A stretch of DNA of 37,737 bases. Origin: Tabrizicola soli (GTDB lineage Bacteria; Pseudomonadota; Alphaproteobacteria; Rhodobacterales; Rhodobacteraceae). The DNA lies in assembly GCF_015999335.1 (NCBI RefSeq), contig NZ_JAEACP010000030.1, positions 1 through 37,737 of the forward strand, given 5' to 3'. This document shows positions 24,607-32,695 of the stretch, in pieces (the stretch's first letter is position 1; each line of letters starts with the position of its first letter). Below the pieces are notes generated by a model, which made no database searches, was not told the origin of the DNA, and saw only the letters and a program-made list of their open reading frames with translations. Made by a program: the position numbers and the translations under genes.

Positions 24607-25544
24607 CAGAAGGTCTCCCGGTTGTTGACGAGGATGGCGGTGCACATCCGCCCGGTGGTCTCGGCCCGGGCGGCCTGCCAGTCGAAGCTGGCCTGCACCC
24701 CCTGTGGTCCGGAGATCTCGATCCGCGGCCGCGGCAGATAGACGGCATGGGCGGTGAAGCTGAAGCTCTCGCCCGTGGGCAGCGTGTAGGCGAAGGCGAT
24801 CTCGCAGGGATCGCCGGTCTGCGCCTGCGCCACCAGCGTGCTATCTGCGAACCGCACATCGATCCGGCCCGTCAGCGCCGCCAGTCCGGGATCCGCCCCG
24901 TCGATCTTGCCATCCGCGCGGATGGTCTCGATCCGGTCGAGGCCGTTGGCATAGGTCACCTCGGCCGAGACCACGTTGCCCAGCGCCACGCCGTCGCGGC
25001 TGATCGCGCCGTTGAAGTGCCCGAACCGGGTCAGCCCCGGCTCGGTGGGCGTGCCCGCGGCGCTCACGGCAGCGATGCTCTCGCCCTGCGCGATCAGCCG
25101 CGCCGTGGCCGTCAGCAGGCCGGAGCGGTTCATCTGCCAGCTGATCTGGTCGAGGACACAGCCGGAATACATCGCATAGCGCGGCACCTCCGGCATCGCG
25201 GTCTCGATCGACATCGAGGGCAGGGTCCAGCTCCCGGAGCGGAACTCGTGGGTGTAAGGACCAACACCCGTGGTAACCGGCTGGCCAAAGGCGGCCTTCA
25301 GCCAGAAGCCGAAGGCCTCGGCATCGATCGGCACTACCACATCGCCGTCGGCGGTGACCGCATCCTTGACCGGGGCAAGGGGATCGCGGCCGTAACCCAG
25401 AAGCTCCGAGGTCAACAGCGGCTGCTCCGAGCCGAGCGTGGTGCTGGCAAAGGGCATCCGGGTGAAGCCGCTCACCGGCGGGGTGCCATAGGTGGTCTCG
25501 AACGCCAGCGCCATCTGCGCCCGCGCGCCTTGCGCACGTGCCAT
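24606..25544 (-). CDS. Phage tail tube (major tail) protein
   Basis: The start at 25,544 (MARAQGARAQMALAFETTYG) has an AAGGAGAAGAAC ribosome binding region. The 312-residue protein is beta-rich with the N-terminal pattern FETTYGTPPVSGFTRMPF, typical of the tail tube family of siphoviral prophages in Rhodobacterales. A C-terminal segment with PTGESFSFTAHAVYLPRPRI may be an Ig-like or tube-outer domain. It is directly followed by the chaperone gene, with a one-base overlap. The upstream neighbour on the same strand is the tail terminator, separated by the bactofilin cargo gene. Confidence 0.85.
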   Translation of the reverse strand: MARAQGARAQMALAFETTYGTPPVSGFTRMPFASTTLGSEQPLLTSELLGYGRDPLAPVKDAVTADGDVVVPIDAEAFGFWLKAAFGQPVTTGVGPYTHEFRSGSWTLPSMSIETAMPEVPRYAMYSGCVLDQISWQMNRSGLLTATARLIAQGESIAAVSAAGTPTEPGLTRFGHFNGAISRDGVALGNVVSAEVTYANGLDRIETIRADGKIDGADPGLAALTGRIDVRFADSTLVAQAQTGDPCEIAFAYTLPTGESFSFTAHAVYLPRPRIEISGPQGVQASFDWQAARAETTGRMCTAILVNNRETF

Positions 25545-25640
25545 GTTCTTCTCCTTGCAAGGGGGGTGCATTCCGCACCAAGATTGAGTGAGACGCGCGC
25601 ATGCCGGACGGCCTGCGCGCCAGAAGCGAAGGAATAGCGC

Positions 25641-26069
25641 GTGAGCTACCGGGACCCTGTCCAGAAGCCGGCGCTGACAGCCCCAGCAGGCGCGTCAGCC
25701 AAAGCCTCGATCCTCGCCGCCGATCTCCAGATCGACGGTCATGTCACGAGCACGGGGCACATCCAGGTGCATTGCCAGATCAAGGGCAACCTGGCGGGTC
25801 CGCATCTGACGGTCGAATCCGATGCCAAGGTGCAGGGTGATATCACCGCCGAGCAGCTCGACCTGGGCGGCACGGTCGAAGGCGACGTCACCGCGACGGT
25901 CGTGAACATCCACCCGACCGGCAGGCTCACCGGCCGCATCACTTACGAGGCGCTCAGCGTTGCAGCGGGCGCGATCGTCGAAGGCGACTTGCGTCGCAAG
26001 GTGGCACCGGCGCAACCAGCGGCCGCAGCTCCGGTCGCGCCTCAGCCGAGCGGGTCGGCCAGCGAGTAA
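25641..26069 (+). CDS. Bactofilin family protein (prophage cargo)
   Basis: The GTG at 25,641 follows a GAAGGAA ribosome binding site. The 142-residue protein has an N-terminal flexible tail, then a regular beta-helix pattern from about residue 24 to 118. The repeats read IDGHVTSTGHIQVHCQIKGN, GDITAEQLDLGGTVEGDV and GRITYEALSVAAGAIVEGDL, the diagnostic pattern of bactofilins. A Pro/Ala-rich tail closes the protein. Bactofilins polymerise into cytoskeletal filaments that organise cell-wall enzymes or cell shape. The gene runs against the tail operon, between tail tube and tail terminator, and its 3' end overlaps the tail terminator gene by 28 bases in opposite orientation. Confidence 0.85.
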   Translation: MSYRDPVQKPALTAPAGASAKASILAADLQIDGHVTSTGHIQVHCQIKGNLAGPHLTVESDAKVQGDITAEQLDLGGTVEGDVTATVVNIHPTGRLTGRITYEALSVAAGAIVEGDLRRKVAPAQPAAAAPVAPQPSGSASE

Positions 26070-26461
26070 TGCAGAACCACGGGGATCACGGCGGCCTTCA
26101 GGCCTGCCGCCCCCTCGACGGCAAGATCGACCGGGCGCGGCGCCTCCGCCTCGACCCAGTCGCAGAGGCCGTCCAGCGTGTGATCGCTGGCTAGTGCCGC
26201 GCCGATGCTGGCGCAAAGCGTGTCAAACGTCGCGTCCCGGTCGGCGCCCTGAACCACGGCTTCGATCTCCGCCCGGTGCTGATAATGGTAGCGCAGCGGC
26301 GACAGGGTGACCTCGGGTTCCCCTGGCTCGCCATCGCGCAGGATGAGGAGGCCGGCCGAGGGCACGCGCTCGGGCAGCACATCGCCGCGCAGCGCCGTGG
26401 CGGGCAGCGACGCGAGCCGCGCATGCAGCGTGGCGAGGATGGTTTCGCGGGGGGTGGACAA
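26042..26461 (-). CDS. Phage tail terminator-like protein
   Basis: The 139-residue protein begins MSTPRETILATLHARLASLP and has the pattern of minor tail/tail terminator proteins (lambda U-like): an N-terminal helix, then LLILRDGEPGEPEVTLSPLRYHYQ and a C-terminal PVVLHYSLADPLG strand. It lies upstream of the tail tube gene on the same strand. Its 3' end overlaps the converging bactofilin gene by 28 bases. Assignment is from order and pattern. Confidence 0.75.
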   Translation of the reverse strand: MSTPRETILATLHARLASLPATALRGDVLPERVPSAGLLILRDGEPGEPEVTLSPLRYHYQHRAEIEAVVQGADRDATFDTLCASIGAALASDHTLDGLCDWVEAEAPRPVDLAVEGAAGLKAAVIPVVLHYSLADPLG

Positions 26462-26571
26462 TGATCTTCGCCCTCAGATTATCTCGAGCAATCAACACTC
26501 AACGTTTCGACTGGCTTTTTCAGAGAATTTAGGGCCACTGAACACTTGCGCAGCTAGGATCAGGTGGAACG

Positions 26572-27255
26572 ATGAAGCAAGGGGACGTTGATGAGGCTCT
26601 CGCGGTGCTTTACCTGCGACTGAACGGATATTTTACCTCGGGGCTAATCATTCACTCGCCGCAGCACGGGCAAGCGACAACAGAGGTGGACTGCGTCGCA
26701 ATCCGAATGCCGAACCACAAGCAGACAGATCGGGTGGTAGGTGATGCGCCCTTCTTGGCGATCGAACCCGGATTAATTGATTTGATCATCTGCGAAGTCA
26801 AAAGCGACGCATCGAACGTTGCCTTCAACAGTCCACTCAAGACAAACAGGCAGGCGATTGAGGCACTTCTTGAGTGGTGCGGGGTACACTCTGATGACGG
26901 CATCGAAAATGTGGCAGAGAGAGTTCAGCCTCTATTCGCCGACGACGCCAAGATTGAGCAAGTCATTTCAGGTATAGTGGACGATGGTGTGCGCGTTCGC
27001 GGGTTACTGTGCTGCCCCACCAGTGCCACGGGCAACTGTACTCGTTGGCTGTTGGACGGGGTTGAAATACTCCGGTATGCTGAAGAATGCTTTAACCCAG
27101 CAGAGCCGCGCGAAACTTGCTCAGTCCGCTACAATTTCCAGCAGTGGAGTTATCCACTTAGCCGGATTGTCACATGGCTCAAGGACAAGAAACGCCAGAC
27201 TCCAGCAACAGTGGATGAGTTGTACAAACACTTGGAAGTTGTTCGGCAGGTATAG
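26572..27255 (+). CDS. Putative PD-(D/E)XK nuclease-like cargo protein
   Basis: The 227-residue protein has an N-terminal helix ending in LYLRLNGYFTSGLIIHS, then TTEVDCVAI (Asp40), then LIDLIICEVKS (Glu75, Lys77). The order helix - strand - Asp - strand with E-x-K matches the PD-(D/E)XK nuclease core seen in Mrr-like and VRR-like enzymes. No known family is recognised beyond that. The gene and its upstream region (26,462-26,571) are clearly AT-richer than the phage genes, with codons such as TTA, ATA and CGA, which indicates separate acquisition. It is on the opposite strand to the head and tail genes and converges on the DUF6441 gene with a 2-base gap. A role in superinfection defence is plausible but inferred. 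Confidence 0.7.
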   Translation: MKQGDVDEALAVLYLRLNGYFTSGLIIHSPQHGQATTEVDCVAIRMPNHKQTDRVVGDAPFLAIEPGLIDLIICEVKSDASNVAFNSPLKTNRQAIEALLEWCGVHSDDGIENVAERVQPLFADDAKIEQVISGIVDDGVRVRGLLCCPTSATGNCTRWLLDGVEILRYAEECFNPAEPRETCSVRYNFQQWSYPLSRIVTWLKDKKRQTPATVDELYKHLEVVRQV

Positions 27256-27257
27256 AC

Positions 27258-27887
27258 CTAAAACCTTGGCTCAACCCACTTCGCCACGATTAGCCCTGGC
27301 ACCGCGTGGTGCGCCCGCTCCGCATCCCGCGCCAGATCCAGCCGCTTAGGCAGCTTGACCTGCGGCACCAGAAGGAAGATCGGCGCGGTCACGACGCCCC
27401 GGCCGGTCTTCGACCGTAAAGCCACGGCGCGACCCTTGGCGTTCAGCCGCCCTTCGGCCACAAGCAGGCTCGGACCCCGGCGGTGATAGATGAAGCGCAG
27501 GCGTAGACCGGTCCGGCGTTCCCATTCGCCGGGGGTGATCCGGCCGCCGCGCAGGGACTTGCCTGCGGCGGGTGTTGGGATCGCCAGCCACAGGCCGTTC
27601 TTCGAGCGGATCAGCGGCCCGGTGTCATGGGCGCCGACGATGACCGGCGCCTTCGACCAGACCAAGGCCGCCGCATTCAGGCTTGGCCTCGCCTTCGGGA
27701 ACTGCTCCGACCGGATGGCGCGGGCAAGCCGGGCCCCGAGCCCCGCGCCGGTGATCTGCAACCGCCAAGCCGCCTTCAGCCCGGTTCCGGCCTCGCGGAT
27801 CGCAGCCGACACAGCGCGCTCGCCGGCCGCGACCTCGGCCTGCATCATCGCAACGATGTCAGTATCAATGTCGAGCTTCAGCTTCAT
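27258..27887 (-). CDS. DUF6441 family phage protein
   Basis: The start at 27,887 (MKLKLDIDTDIVAMMQAEVA) lies 4 bases after the stop of the preceding gene. The frame open further upstream is a shadow. The 209-residue protein has an N-terminal helix followed by basic, beta-rich segments (RSEQFPKARPSLNAAALVWS, LRLRFIYHRRGPSLLVAEG). This pattern belongs to the DUF6441 family, found at the HK97 gp10-like position between head-tail connector and tail terminator genes. A head-tail joining function is likely. Confidence 0.78.
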   Translation of the reverse strand: MKLKLDIDTDIVAMMQAEVAAGERAVSAAIREAGTGLKAAWRLQITGAGLGARLARAIRSEQFPKARPSLNAAALVWSKAPVIVGAHDTGPLIRSKNGLWLAIPTPAAGKSLRGGRITPGEWERRTGLRLRFIYHRRGPSLLVAEGRLNAKGRAVALRSKTGRGVVTAPIFLLVPQVKLPKRLDLARDAERAHHAVPGLIVAKWVEPRF

Positions 27888-27891
27888 CTCA

Positions 27892-28203
27892 TCACGCCGG
27901 GCGTAGGTCGACGGTCCAGACCAGCCGCTCGCGGTCGCGGACGGGATCGCCCTGAATGAGGAATGAATCGCCGTCGATCTCGATCCGGTCGCCGGGGCGC
28001 GGGGCTGGCACCTCGGCGACACGCAGGTCGATCCGCGTTGTCTCGGACCAGAGGCGCGCATCGCCGAAGTCGGTGATCGCATCGGCGCGCCGGGCGACGA
28101 CACGCACCAGCTTGGACGTGCCACCGTCGGCAATGTAGACCGCGTCCCGCCCGATGTTCGGATCGTCGAAGAGCACACCGACGGCGGCGGCGAAGGCGTT
28201 CAT
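27892..28203 (-). CDS. Phage head-tail joining protein, 103 aa
   Basis: The protein starts MNAFAAAVGVLFDDPNIGRD and contains RPGDRIEIDGDSFLIQGDPV near residues 68-87, typical of lambda FII-like or ATP-binding sugar-transporter-like head-tail joining proteins (beta-barrel). It begins at the ATG overlapping the DUF2190 stop (TGATG) and is followed after 4 bases by the DUF6441 gene, so translation is coupled. Confidence 0.75.
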   Translation of the reverse strand: MNAFAAAVGVLFDDPNIGRDAVYIADGGTSKLVRVVARRADAITDFGDARLWSETTRIDLRVAEVPAPRPGDRIEIDGDSFLIQGDPVRDRERLVWTVDLRPA

Positions 28204-28538
28204 CAGAAGGCGCCGTTCAGCCGAACTCGGCCGCCCAGATCGCCCGCGCCGCCCGCCACCGCCTCGACCGCCACGCCGATGAGGGTGTTGTCAGTCGCAA
28301 CCGTGGTGCATCGCTTGTTGGTGTTGTCCCAGTAGACCTTGGCGCCGACGGTCCAGGCCTGCGAGCCGATCTTGGTGATGTCGAAGACGCCGGTCAGCGC
28401 AGTGTCGACCGACTCGCCAAAGGCGGCGGTGCCAGCGGCCACCCCGAAGATGGAACCAACGAGCATGCCATCGCCGGAGGTGACGGCATAGGGTGCGGCC
28501 AGGGTGATGGTATTGCCGGGCTGGACGTAGTTTCGCAT
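28203..28538 (-). CDS. DUF2190 capsid decoration/head fibre-like protein
   Basis: The 111-residue protein MRNYVQPGNTITLAAPYAVT... matches the DUF2190 pattern: a small beta-barrel with SQAWTVGAKVYWDN and a C-terminal GRVRLNGAF strand. DUF2190 proteins decorate or stabilise HK97-type capsids and are usually next to the major capsid gene. Here it is separated from that gene by the ParD/ParE pair. An AGAGGGAAA ribosome binding site precedes the ATG. Confidence 0.85.
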   Translation of the reverse strand: MRNYVQPGNTITLAAPYAVTSGDGMLVGSIFGVAAGTAAFGESVDTALTGVFDITKIGSQAWTVGAKVYWDNTNKRCTTVATDNTLIGVAVEAVAGGAGDLGGRVRLNGAF

Positions 28539-28609
28539 GGTGATTTTCCCTCTGGTGGCAGTTGCGAGTGGTGCGAATTTTTCCTACCTTTGGGGCAGGA
28601 GGATCGGAC

Positions 28610-28849
28610 ATGGCCGGCAAGATCAGCATTTCCATCACCGACGAGCACGCCGCACTCCTGCAGGAGGCGGTGGGAAGCGGGGCCTATGCCTCGTCGAGCG
28701 AGGTGGTCCGCGAGGCGCTGCGCGAGTGGCGGGCCCGTCGCGTTGTCGGAGAACTCTGGGACGCGGGCCTTGCCAGCGGACGCGCCGAGCCGGGCACGAC
28801 CATGTCCGACATCAAGCGCGAGGCCCGCAGCCGCCGCAGCCTGTCCTGA
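28610..28849 (+). CDS. ParD-like type II antitoxin
   Basis: The start at 28,610 (MAGKISISITDEHAALLQEA) has an AGGAGG site 7 bases upstream. The 79-residue protein has the N-terminal ribbon-helix-helix pattern KISISITDEHAALLQEAVGS...SSSEVVREALREW of CC2985/ParD antitoxins. It ends in a flexible, basic tail that would bind the toxin. The toxin gene follows after 6 bases. ParD proteins bind the toxin and repress their own operon, so an operator is expected in 28,539-28,609. Confidence 0.88.
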   Translation: MAGKISISITDEHAALLQEAVGSGAYASSSEVVREALREWRARRVVGELWDAGLASGRAEPGTTMSDIKREARSRRSLS

Positions 28850-28855
28850 CCATTC

Positions 28856-29143
28856 ATGCCGCGAGTGTTCTTCACGCGGGCGGCCCGCGAAGACCTGATC
28901 GATATCTGGACGCACATCGCCGAGGACGATCCGTCCGCAGCCGACCGCGTCCTCGACAGGCTGGACGAGGCCGCAAGCCATCTCGCGCAGAACCCTCAGA
29001 TGGGTCCGGCCCGGGACGATATCCGCCCCGGGCTGCGTTATCTGGTCAGCGGATCCTACCTGCTGCTCTATCGTATGGTCGGCAACGACATCGAGTTCGT
29101 CCGCGCCGTGCACGGGCGGCGCGATCTCTACGGTCTGTTCTGA
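28856..29143 (+). CDS. ParE/RelE-superfamily toxin
   Basis: The 95-residue protein MPRVFFTRAAREDLIDIWTH has the ParE pattern: an N-terminal strand, two helices (AREDLIDIWTHIAEDD, ADRVLDRLDEAASHL), then MGPARDDIRPGLRYLVSGSY and a C-terminal strand pair, YLLLYRMVGNDIEFVRAVHG. ParE toxins inhibit DNA gyrase. It forms an operon with the ParD-like gene and converges on the capsid gene with a 2-base gap, opposite in strand to the late operon. In a prophage such pairs can stabilise the element or block other phages. Confidence 0.88.
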   Translation: MPRVFFTRAAREDLIDIWTHIAEDDPSAADRVLDRLDEAASHLAQNPQMGPARDDIRPGLRYLVSGSYLLLYRMVGNDIEFVRAVHGRRDLYGLF

Positions 29144-29145
29144 CC

Positions 29146-31179
29146 TTACGCGCCCGGGTTCTTGTAGAGGCCGCGCCAGTCGATGGCCTTGGCGCCGAAG
29201 TCGAGCCGGCACTTGATCTCGACGCCGTCGACATCAAAGCCGTTGCGGGTCTCGATGTAGGCGCCCTGCTGGCCCTCGAGATAGGCGTACTCGATGGTGT
29301 CGATCTGGTTCGGCGAGGCCGCAAGATACCAGGAAGTGGCGCTGGCGGCATCGAGGCGCGGCTCGCTGATCGGCGAGAGCGTGCGGATCGACTGCGGCAC
29401 CACCTTGGCGCTGTCGGCAGGCACCAGGTTCTGGGCGACGAGCTGTTCTGCCTTCAGTTCCAGCGCGGCTGGAACGATCAGGAAGGCGGGGCGGATGTTC
29501 AGAACCGTCTTCTTGTCGAGACCCGTCTGCAGCGCCATGGCCGCCCGCGCCGCGCCGACGCTCGCCACATCCAACGCGGCACCGGTACCTGCGAGGTTCT
29601 TGTGGGTGGCGTGGAAGAGCGCGTTGCCGTCGGCCATCGCCGGGTTCGCGGTGATGATGCCCCAGACCACGTCGCTTTCCAGCTGGGCGATGGAGTTGCC
29701 GTACATCGCCGGGATGCGGGTGAAGGCGTCGAGGTCGTCGTTGATCAGCACCTGCCGGGTGATCGCGACCACCCGGCCATAGGTCTTCACGCGATAGCTT
29801 TCCTTGCTCTCGCCGAGGGTGCCGCGCTTGAACTCGCCGCTTTCGCCGACCTCCAGAAGCTGCGGTGCCTCGCCCAGCTGGACGCGGTGCATGGACTTGA
29901 AGTCGGTGGCCAGCACCTGGCGGCAGAAGAGCGCGAAGGTCCGGGGATAGGCGTCATAGGCCTGCCGCAGGGTCTTGTTGGTGACGGCCGACAGGATCTC
30001 GGGGAAGTCCGAGGTCGAGTGCAGCGCCCGCGTCGCCACCTCGTCGCGCGACAGGCCCCGCGTGTTGACCCCGGCATCGCCGAGGCTTTCGCGGGCAAGT
30101 TCCAAGAGGGTCATGCCGCGATACTGACGCGCGGCATCCTCGAGCGGGAAGAGGGTCGGACTGTAGCGGTGCAGAAGCGCGTTCGCCACCGCGTCGCGAC
30201 GGGTGATGCGGTCGTCCCGGCCGCCGAGGGGGACGGAGACATGCGGGAAGGTCCGGGTCTCATCCGATTTGGCCGCGACCTGGTCGAGGATCAGGCGGCG
30301 GGACTCGTCGATGGTGACGCCACGCTTGACCAGATCCTCGGCGAAGCTGCGCTCGAGGTTCAGACGGCCGGTCAGATCGTAGATGGTGGAGACACGGTCG
30401 CGCTCGGCCTCGCGGGCTCGGGTCGCGATGGCCTCGGTATCGGGCGCGGGTGCCGGTTCCGGCATGCGCGCTGCGGTCGGTGCGGGGTTCGCCGGGGCCA
30501 TGAAAGGCTGCTGGCGGGTCTCGGTGCTGGCGGGGACATCCCCGGCCACGGTGGTCGTGCTCTCAGGCATGGATGCCTCCTTTTGCATGCGGGTGTCGAC
30601 GATCTCGACGGGATAGCTGGCCTGATCCGCGGCGCGGACCTGCGCCCGGGGATCGGCCGGAACGGTCACGAAGCTGACCTCGAGCGGGGTCCAGCGCTCG
30701 ACGATGCGCTGTTCGACCTCGCCCTTCGCGGCGGGCTCGACCACCTTCACCCGCTCGATGGAATAGCCGACCGAGACGTTGCGGATGATGCCGTCGCTGA
30801 TCAGGCCGAACATGCGGTCGGCGGCCTGGTCGAGCCCCTCGCGCGGGAAGCGGATCGTGGCCTTGCCCTCCTTGCCCTCGATCCAGGCGCGCTCGACCAC
30901 GCCCACCTGCGAATGCGAGGACCAGACCGAATGGCTGTCGAGCGCCGGTGCGCCCGCATTGAGGCGCGTCAGGTCCACCGCCCTTTCACTGACCTCGAGG
31001 ATCTCGTCGAAGGGGACGGACGTATCCCAGCCGGTCCAGCGCCGCCGCCTGACGGCCGCGCCGGTGGTGAAAACCACGTCGACCGAACGGGCCTCGGGAT
31101 TGACGGTCGCGGGCAGGATAGGCGCGCGCCGCAGCTGCATCGGCAGGGCGACCGGGGCCGCCATGATCGTGTCGGGCAT
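29146..31179 (-). CDS. Prohead protease/major capsid fusion protein
   Basis: The start at 31,179 (MPDTIMAAPV) follows an AAGGAA site and lies 4 bases after the portal stop. The 677-residue protein joins two units. Residues 1-175 resemble the HK97/S78 prohead protease, with His83 in ALDSHS and Ser169 in LEVSFVTVPADP as likely catalytic residues. From about residue 330 to the end is an HK97-fold/Mu-like major capsid protein (FPEILSAVTNKTLRQAYDAY, and the C-terminal WRGLYKNPGA). The linker of about 205-300 is Pro/Ala/Thr-rich and may act as the scaffold segment. A strong internal ribosome binding site at residue 204 can start the capsid part separately. Confidence 0.88.
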   Translation of the reverse strand: MPDTIMAAPVALPMQLRRAPILPATVNPEARSVDVVFTTGAAVRRRRWTGWDTSVPFDEILEVSERAVDLTRLNAGAPALDSHSVWSSHSQVGVVERAWIEGKEGKATIRFPREGLDQAADRMFGLISDGIIRNVSVGYSIERVKVVEPAAKGEVEQRIVERWTPLEVSFVTVPADPRAQVRAADQASYPVEIVDTRMQKEASMPESTTTVAGDVPASTETRQQPFMAPANPAPTAARMPEPAPAPDTEAIATRAREAERDRVSTIYDLTGRLNLERSFAEDLVKRGVTIDESRRLILDQVAAKSDETRTFPHVSVPLGGRDDRITRRDAVANALLHRYSPTLFPLEDAARQYRGMTLLELARESLGDAGVNTRGLSRDEVATRALHSTSDFPEILSAVTNKTLRQAYDAYPRTFALFCRQVLATDFKSMHRVQLGEAPQLLEVGESGEFKRGTLGESKESYRVKTYGRVVAITRQVLINDDLDAFTRIPAMYGNSIAQLESDVVWGIITANPAMADGNALFHATHKNLAGTGAALDVASVGAARAAMALQTGLDKKTVLNIRPAFLIVPAALELKAEQLVAQNLVPADSAKVVPQSIRTLSPISEPRLDAASATSWYLAASPNQIDTIEYAYLEGQQGAYIETRNGFDVDGVEIKCRLDFGAKAIDWRGLYKNPGA
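30570..30582 (-). promoter_or_regulatory. Internal ribosome binding site for capsid
   Basis: On the minus strand AAGGAGG (30,582-30,576) is followed by CATCC and an in-frame ATG at 30,570 (MPESTTTVAG). This is the best Shine-Dalgarno in the neighbourhood and sits exactly between the protease and capsid parts. It would yield a capsid precursor of about 474 residues without the protease. Confidence 0.65.
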
Positions 31180-31183
31180 GGCC

Positions 31184-32695
31184 CTATTCCTTCTCTGGTT
31201 CGGATGCGGGGGCGGCCGGGTCACTGGCCGGATCGCCCGCCTGCGCGCTGCCGGTCTTGGTGACGCGGCGGGGATCGCTGTCGAGCACGAGGCCGAGGCC
31301 ATCGAGCTTGGCGTTGGTCGCGGCGATTTCCGCCAGCACCGCGTCCGGGTTGTGGCCCTGCCGGGCGATGGCCTGCGCCAGCGTCATGGTGCCGGTCCGG
31401 ATCGCCAGCAGGTCGGCCATTGCGTCCTTGTAGGGATCGACGGCATCGAACTTCGGCGGCGACCATTCCACCGGCACATCCGGCGTCGGGATCTGGCCCG
31501 CCGCCCATGCGGCCTCGGTGAACCAGCGCCAGACCGGGGCGCAGAGCATCGGGATGAAGAGCTGCCATTGCACTGCGTCGATCATGCGGCGGAACTCGAC
31601 CAGCCCCGCCCGGATCGAGGAATAGTTGACCTGGCTGAGGTCCCCGGTCAGCAGCTCGTAGGGCACCCGGAACCCGGCCGAGATCGTGTGCAGGCTAGCC
31701 CGCTTGTAGTCGCCATAGCCGCCGGTGGCAGCAGGCTGATTGAACCGGATGTCCTTGCCGCCACGGGCATAGGCGATCAGCCCCGGCTCGAACTGCTCGA
31801 CGCGGTTGCCATCGGCATCGACCACGGAGGGCGCGATGCCCTGCTGTGCCTCGTCATCGCCGAAGACGATGGCGGTGACGCAGGCCTCGGTCTTCTTGCG
31901 GACCAGTTCGGCCACCTCGTAGTCGTCGAGATCGCGCAAGCTGCGGATCACCGGCGCGCCCCAGGGCACGCCGCGCGCCTGCGTGCGCTGCTTCTCGTAG
32001 ACATGAGCGATCTCGGTCGCGGGGACCAGGCGGCTCTGCAGACCGTTCTGCAAGGCGCCATAGGCGTCGCCAGGATGTTCGGCATGGAGCCAGTAGGCTC
32101 GGCGCTTGCCGACCGGGTCGAACTCGATCCCCTGCACCAGTCGTCCTGCGCCTAGGGCGCCGGACTTCGTGGCGTCGAGGAAGTCGGCTTCCAGCACCTG
32201 CAATTGCAGCGGCACCGGCAGACCGTCGCTTGCGCGACGCAGGCGGCGGCGCACCAGGACTTCGCCCGCCTCGACCATCTCGCGGCAGATCAGCGTCTGC
32301 AGGCCGTAGAAGTCGAGCTGGCCGTCGGCGTCGCAGTCCGCCGTCCAGCGTTCAAAGAGAGCGTCGACCTTCCGATTGAGCTTGTCGTCGCCGCTGGCGG
32401 CGCGCGGCATGATGCCCGCGCCGATGATGTTGTTCACCAGCACCGCGACGGCCTTGGCCGCATGCGGGTTGTTGCGCACCAGGTCGCGCATCCGATCGCG
32501 CAGCAGCGCCCCGGCCACGCCGATCTCGGTGTCGGCCGAGGATCCCGGCGCCCGCCAGCCCTCCGTCCGCCGCCCGCGCGCGGCGCCGTCATAGCCGCGC
32601 GTCAGGGTCTCGAATGCTTGCCGCGCCAGCACACGCCGGGCCGCCATGCGCGGGGCGACGGAGGCGATGGCATGGTCCATCCAGTTCGCGGGCAT
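31184..32695 (-). CDS. Lambda-family phage portal protein
   Basis: The 503-residue protein MPANWMDHAIASVAPRMAAR has the pattern of lambda gpB-type portals. RNNPHAAKAVAVLVNNIIGAG lies near residues 74-94, EMVEAGEVLVRR near 139-150, and the C-terminal part is flexible with Pro/Ala/Glu. The portal is the dodecameric ring through which DNA is packaged. The start overlaps the gpW-like stop by one base and the fused protease/capsid gene follows after 4 bases, the normal order. Confidence 0.9.
   Translation of the reverse strand: MPANWMDHAIASVAPRMAARRVLARQAFETLTRGYDGAARGRRTEGWRAPGSSADTEIGVAGALLRDRMRDLVRNNPHAAKAVAVLVNNIIGAGIMPRAASGDDKLNRKVDALFERWTADCDADGQLDFYGLQTLICREMVEAGEVLVRRRLRRASDGLPVPLQLQVLEADFLDATKSGALGAGRLVQGIEFDPVGKRRAYWLHAEHPGDAYGALQNGLQSRLVPATEIAHVYEKQRTQARGVPWGAPVIRSLRDLDDYEVAELVRKKTEACVTAIVFGDDEAQQGIAPSVVDADGNRVEQFEPGLIAYARGGKDIRFNQPAATGGYGDYKRASLHTISAGFRVPYELLTGDLSQVNYSSIRAGLVEFRRMIDAVQWQLFIPMLCAPVWRWFTEAAWAAGQIPTPDVPVEWSPPKFDAVDPYKDAMADLLAIRTGTMTLAQAIARQGHNPDAVLAEIAATNAKLDGLGLVLDSDPRRVTKTGSAQAGDPASDPAAPASEPEKE

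Noticed and set aside
28537-31263. 908-codon open frame on the + strand opposite capsid, and across the toxin-antitoxin genes
   Set aside because: It runs through the real ParD/ParE genes in another frame and opposite the capsid gene; composition is typical of an antisense shadow.
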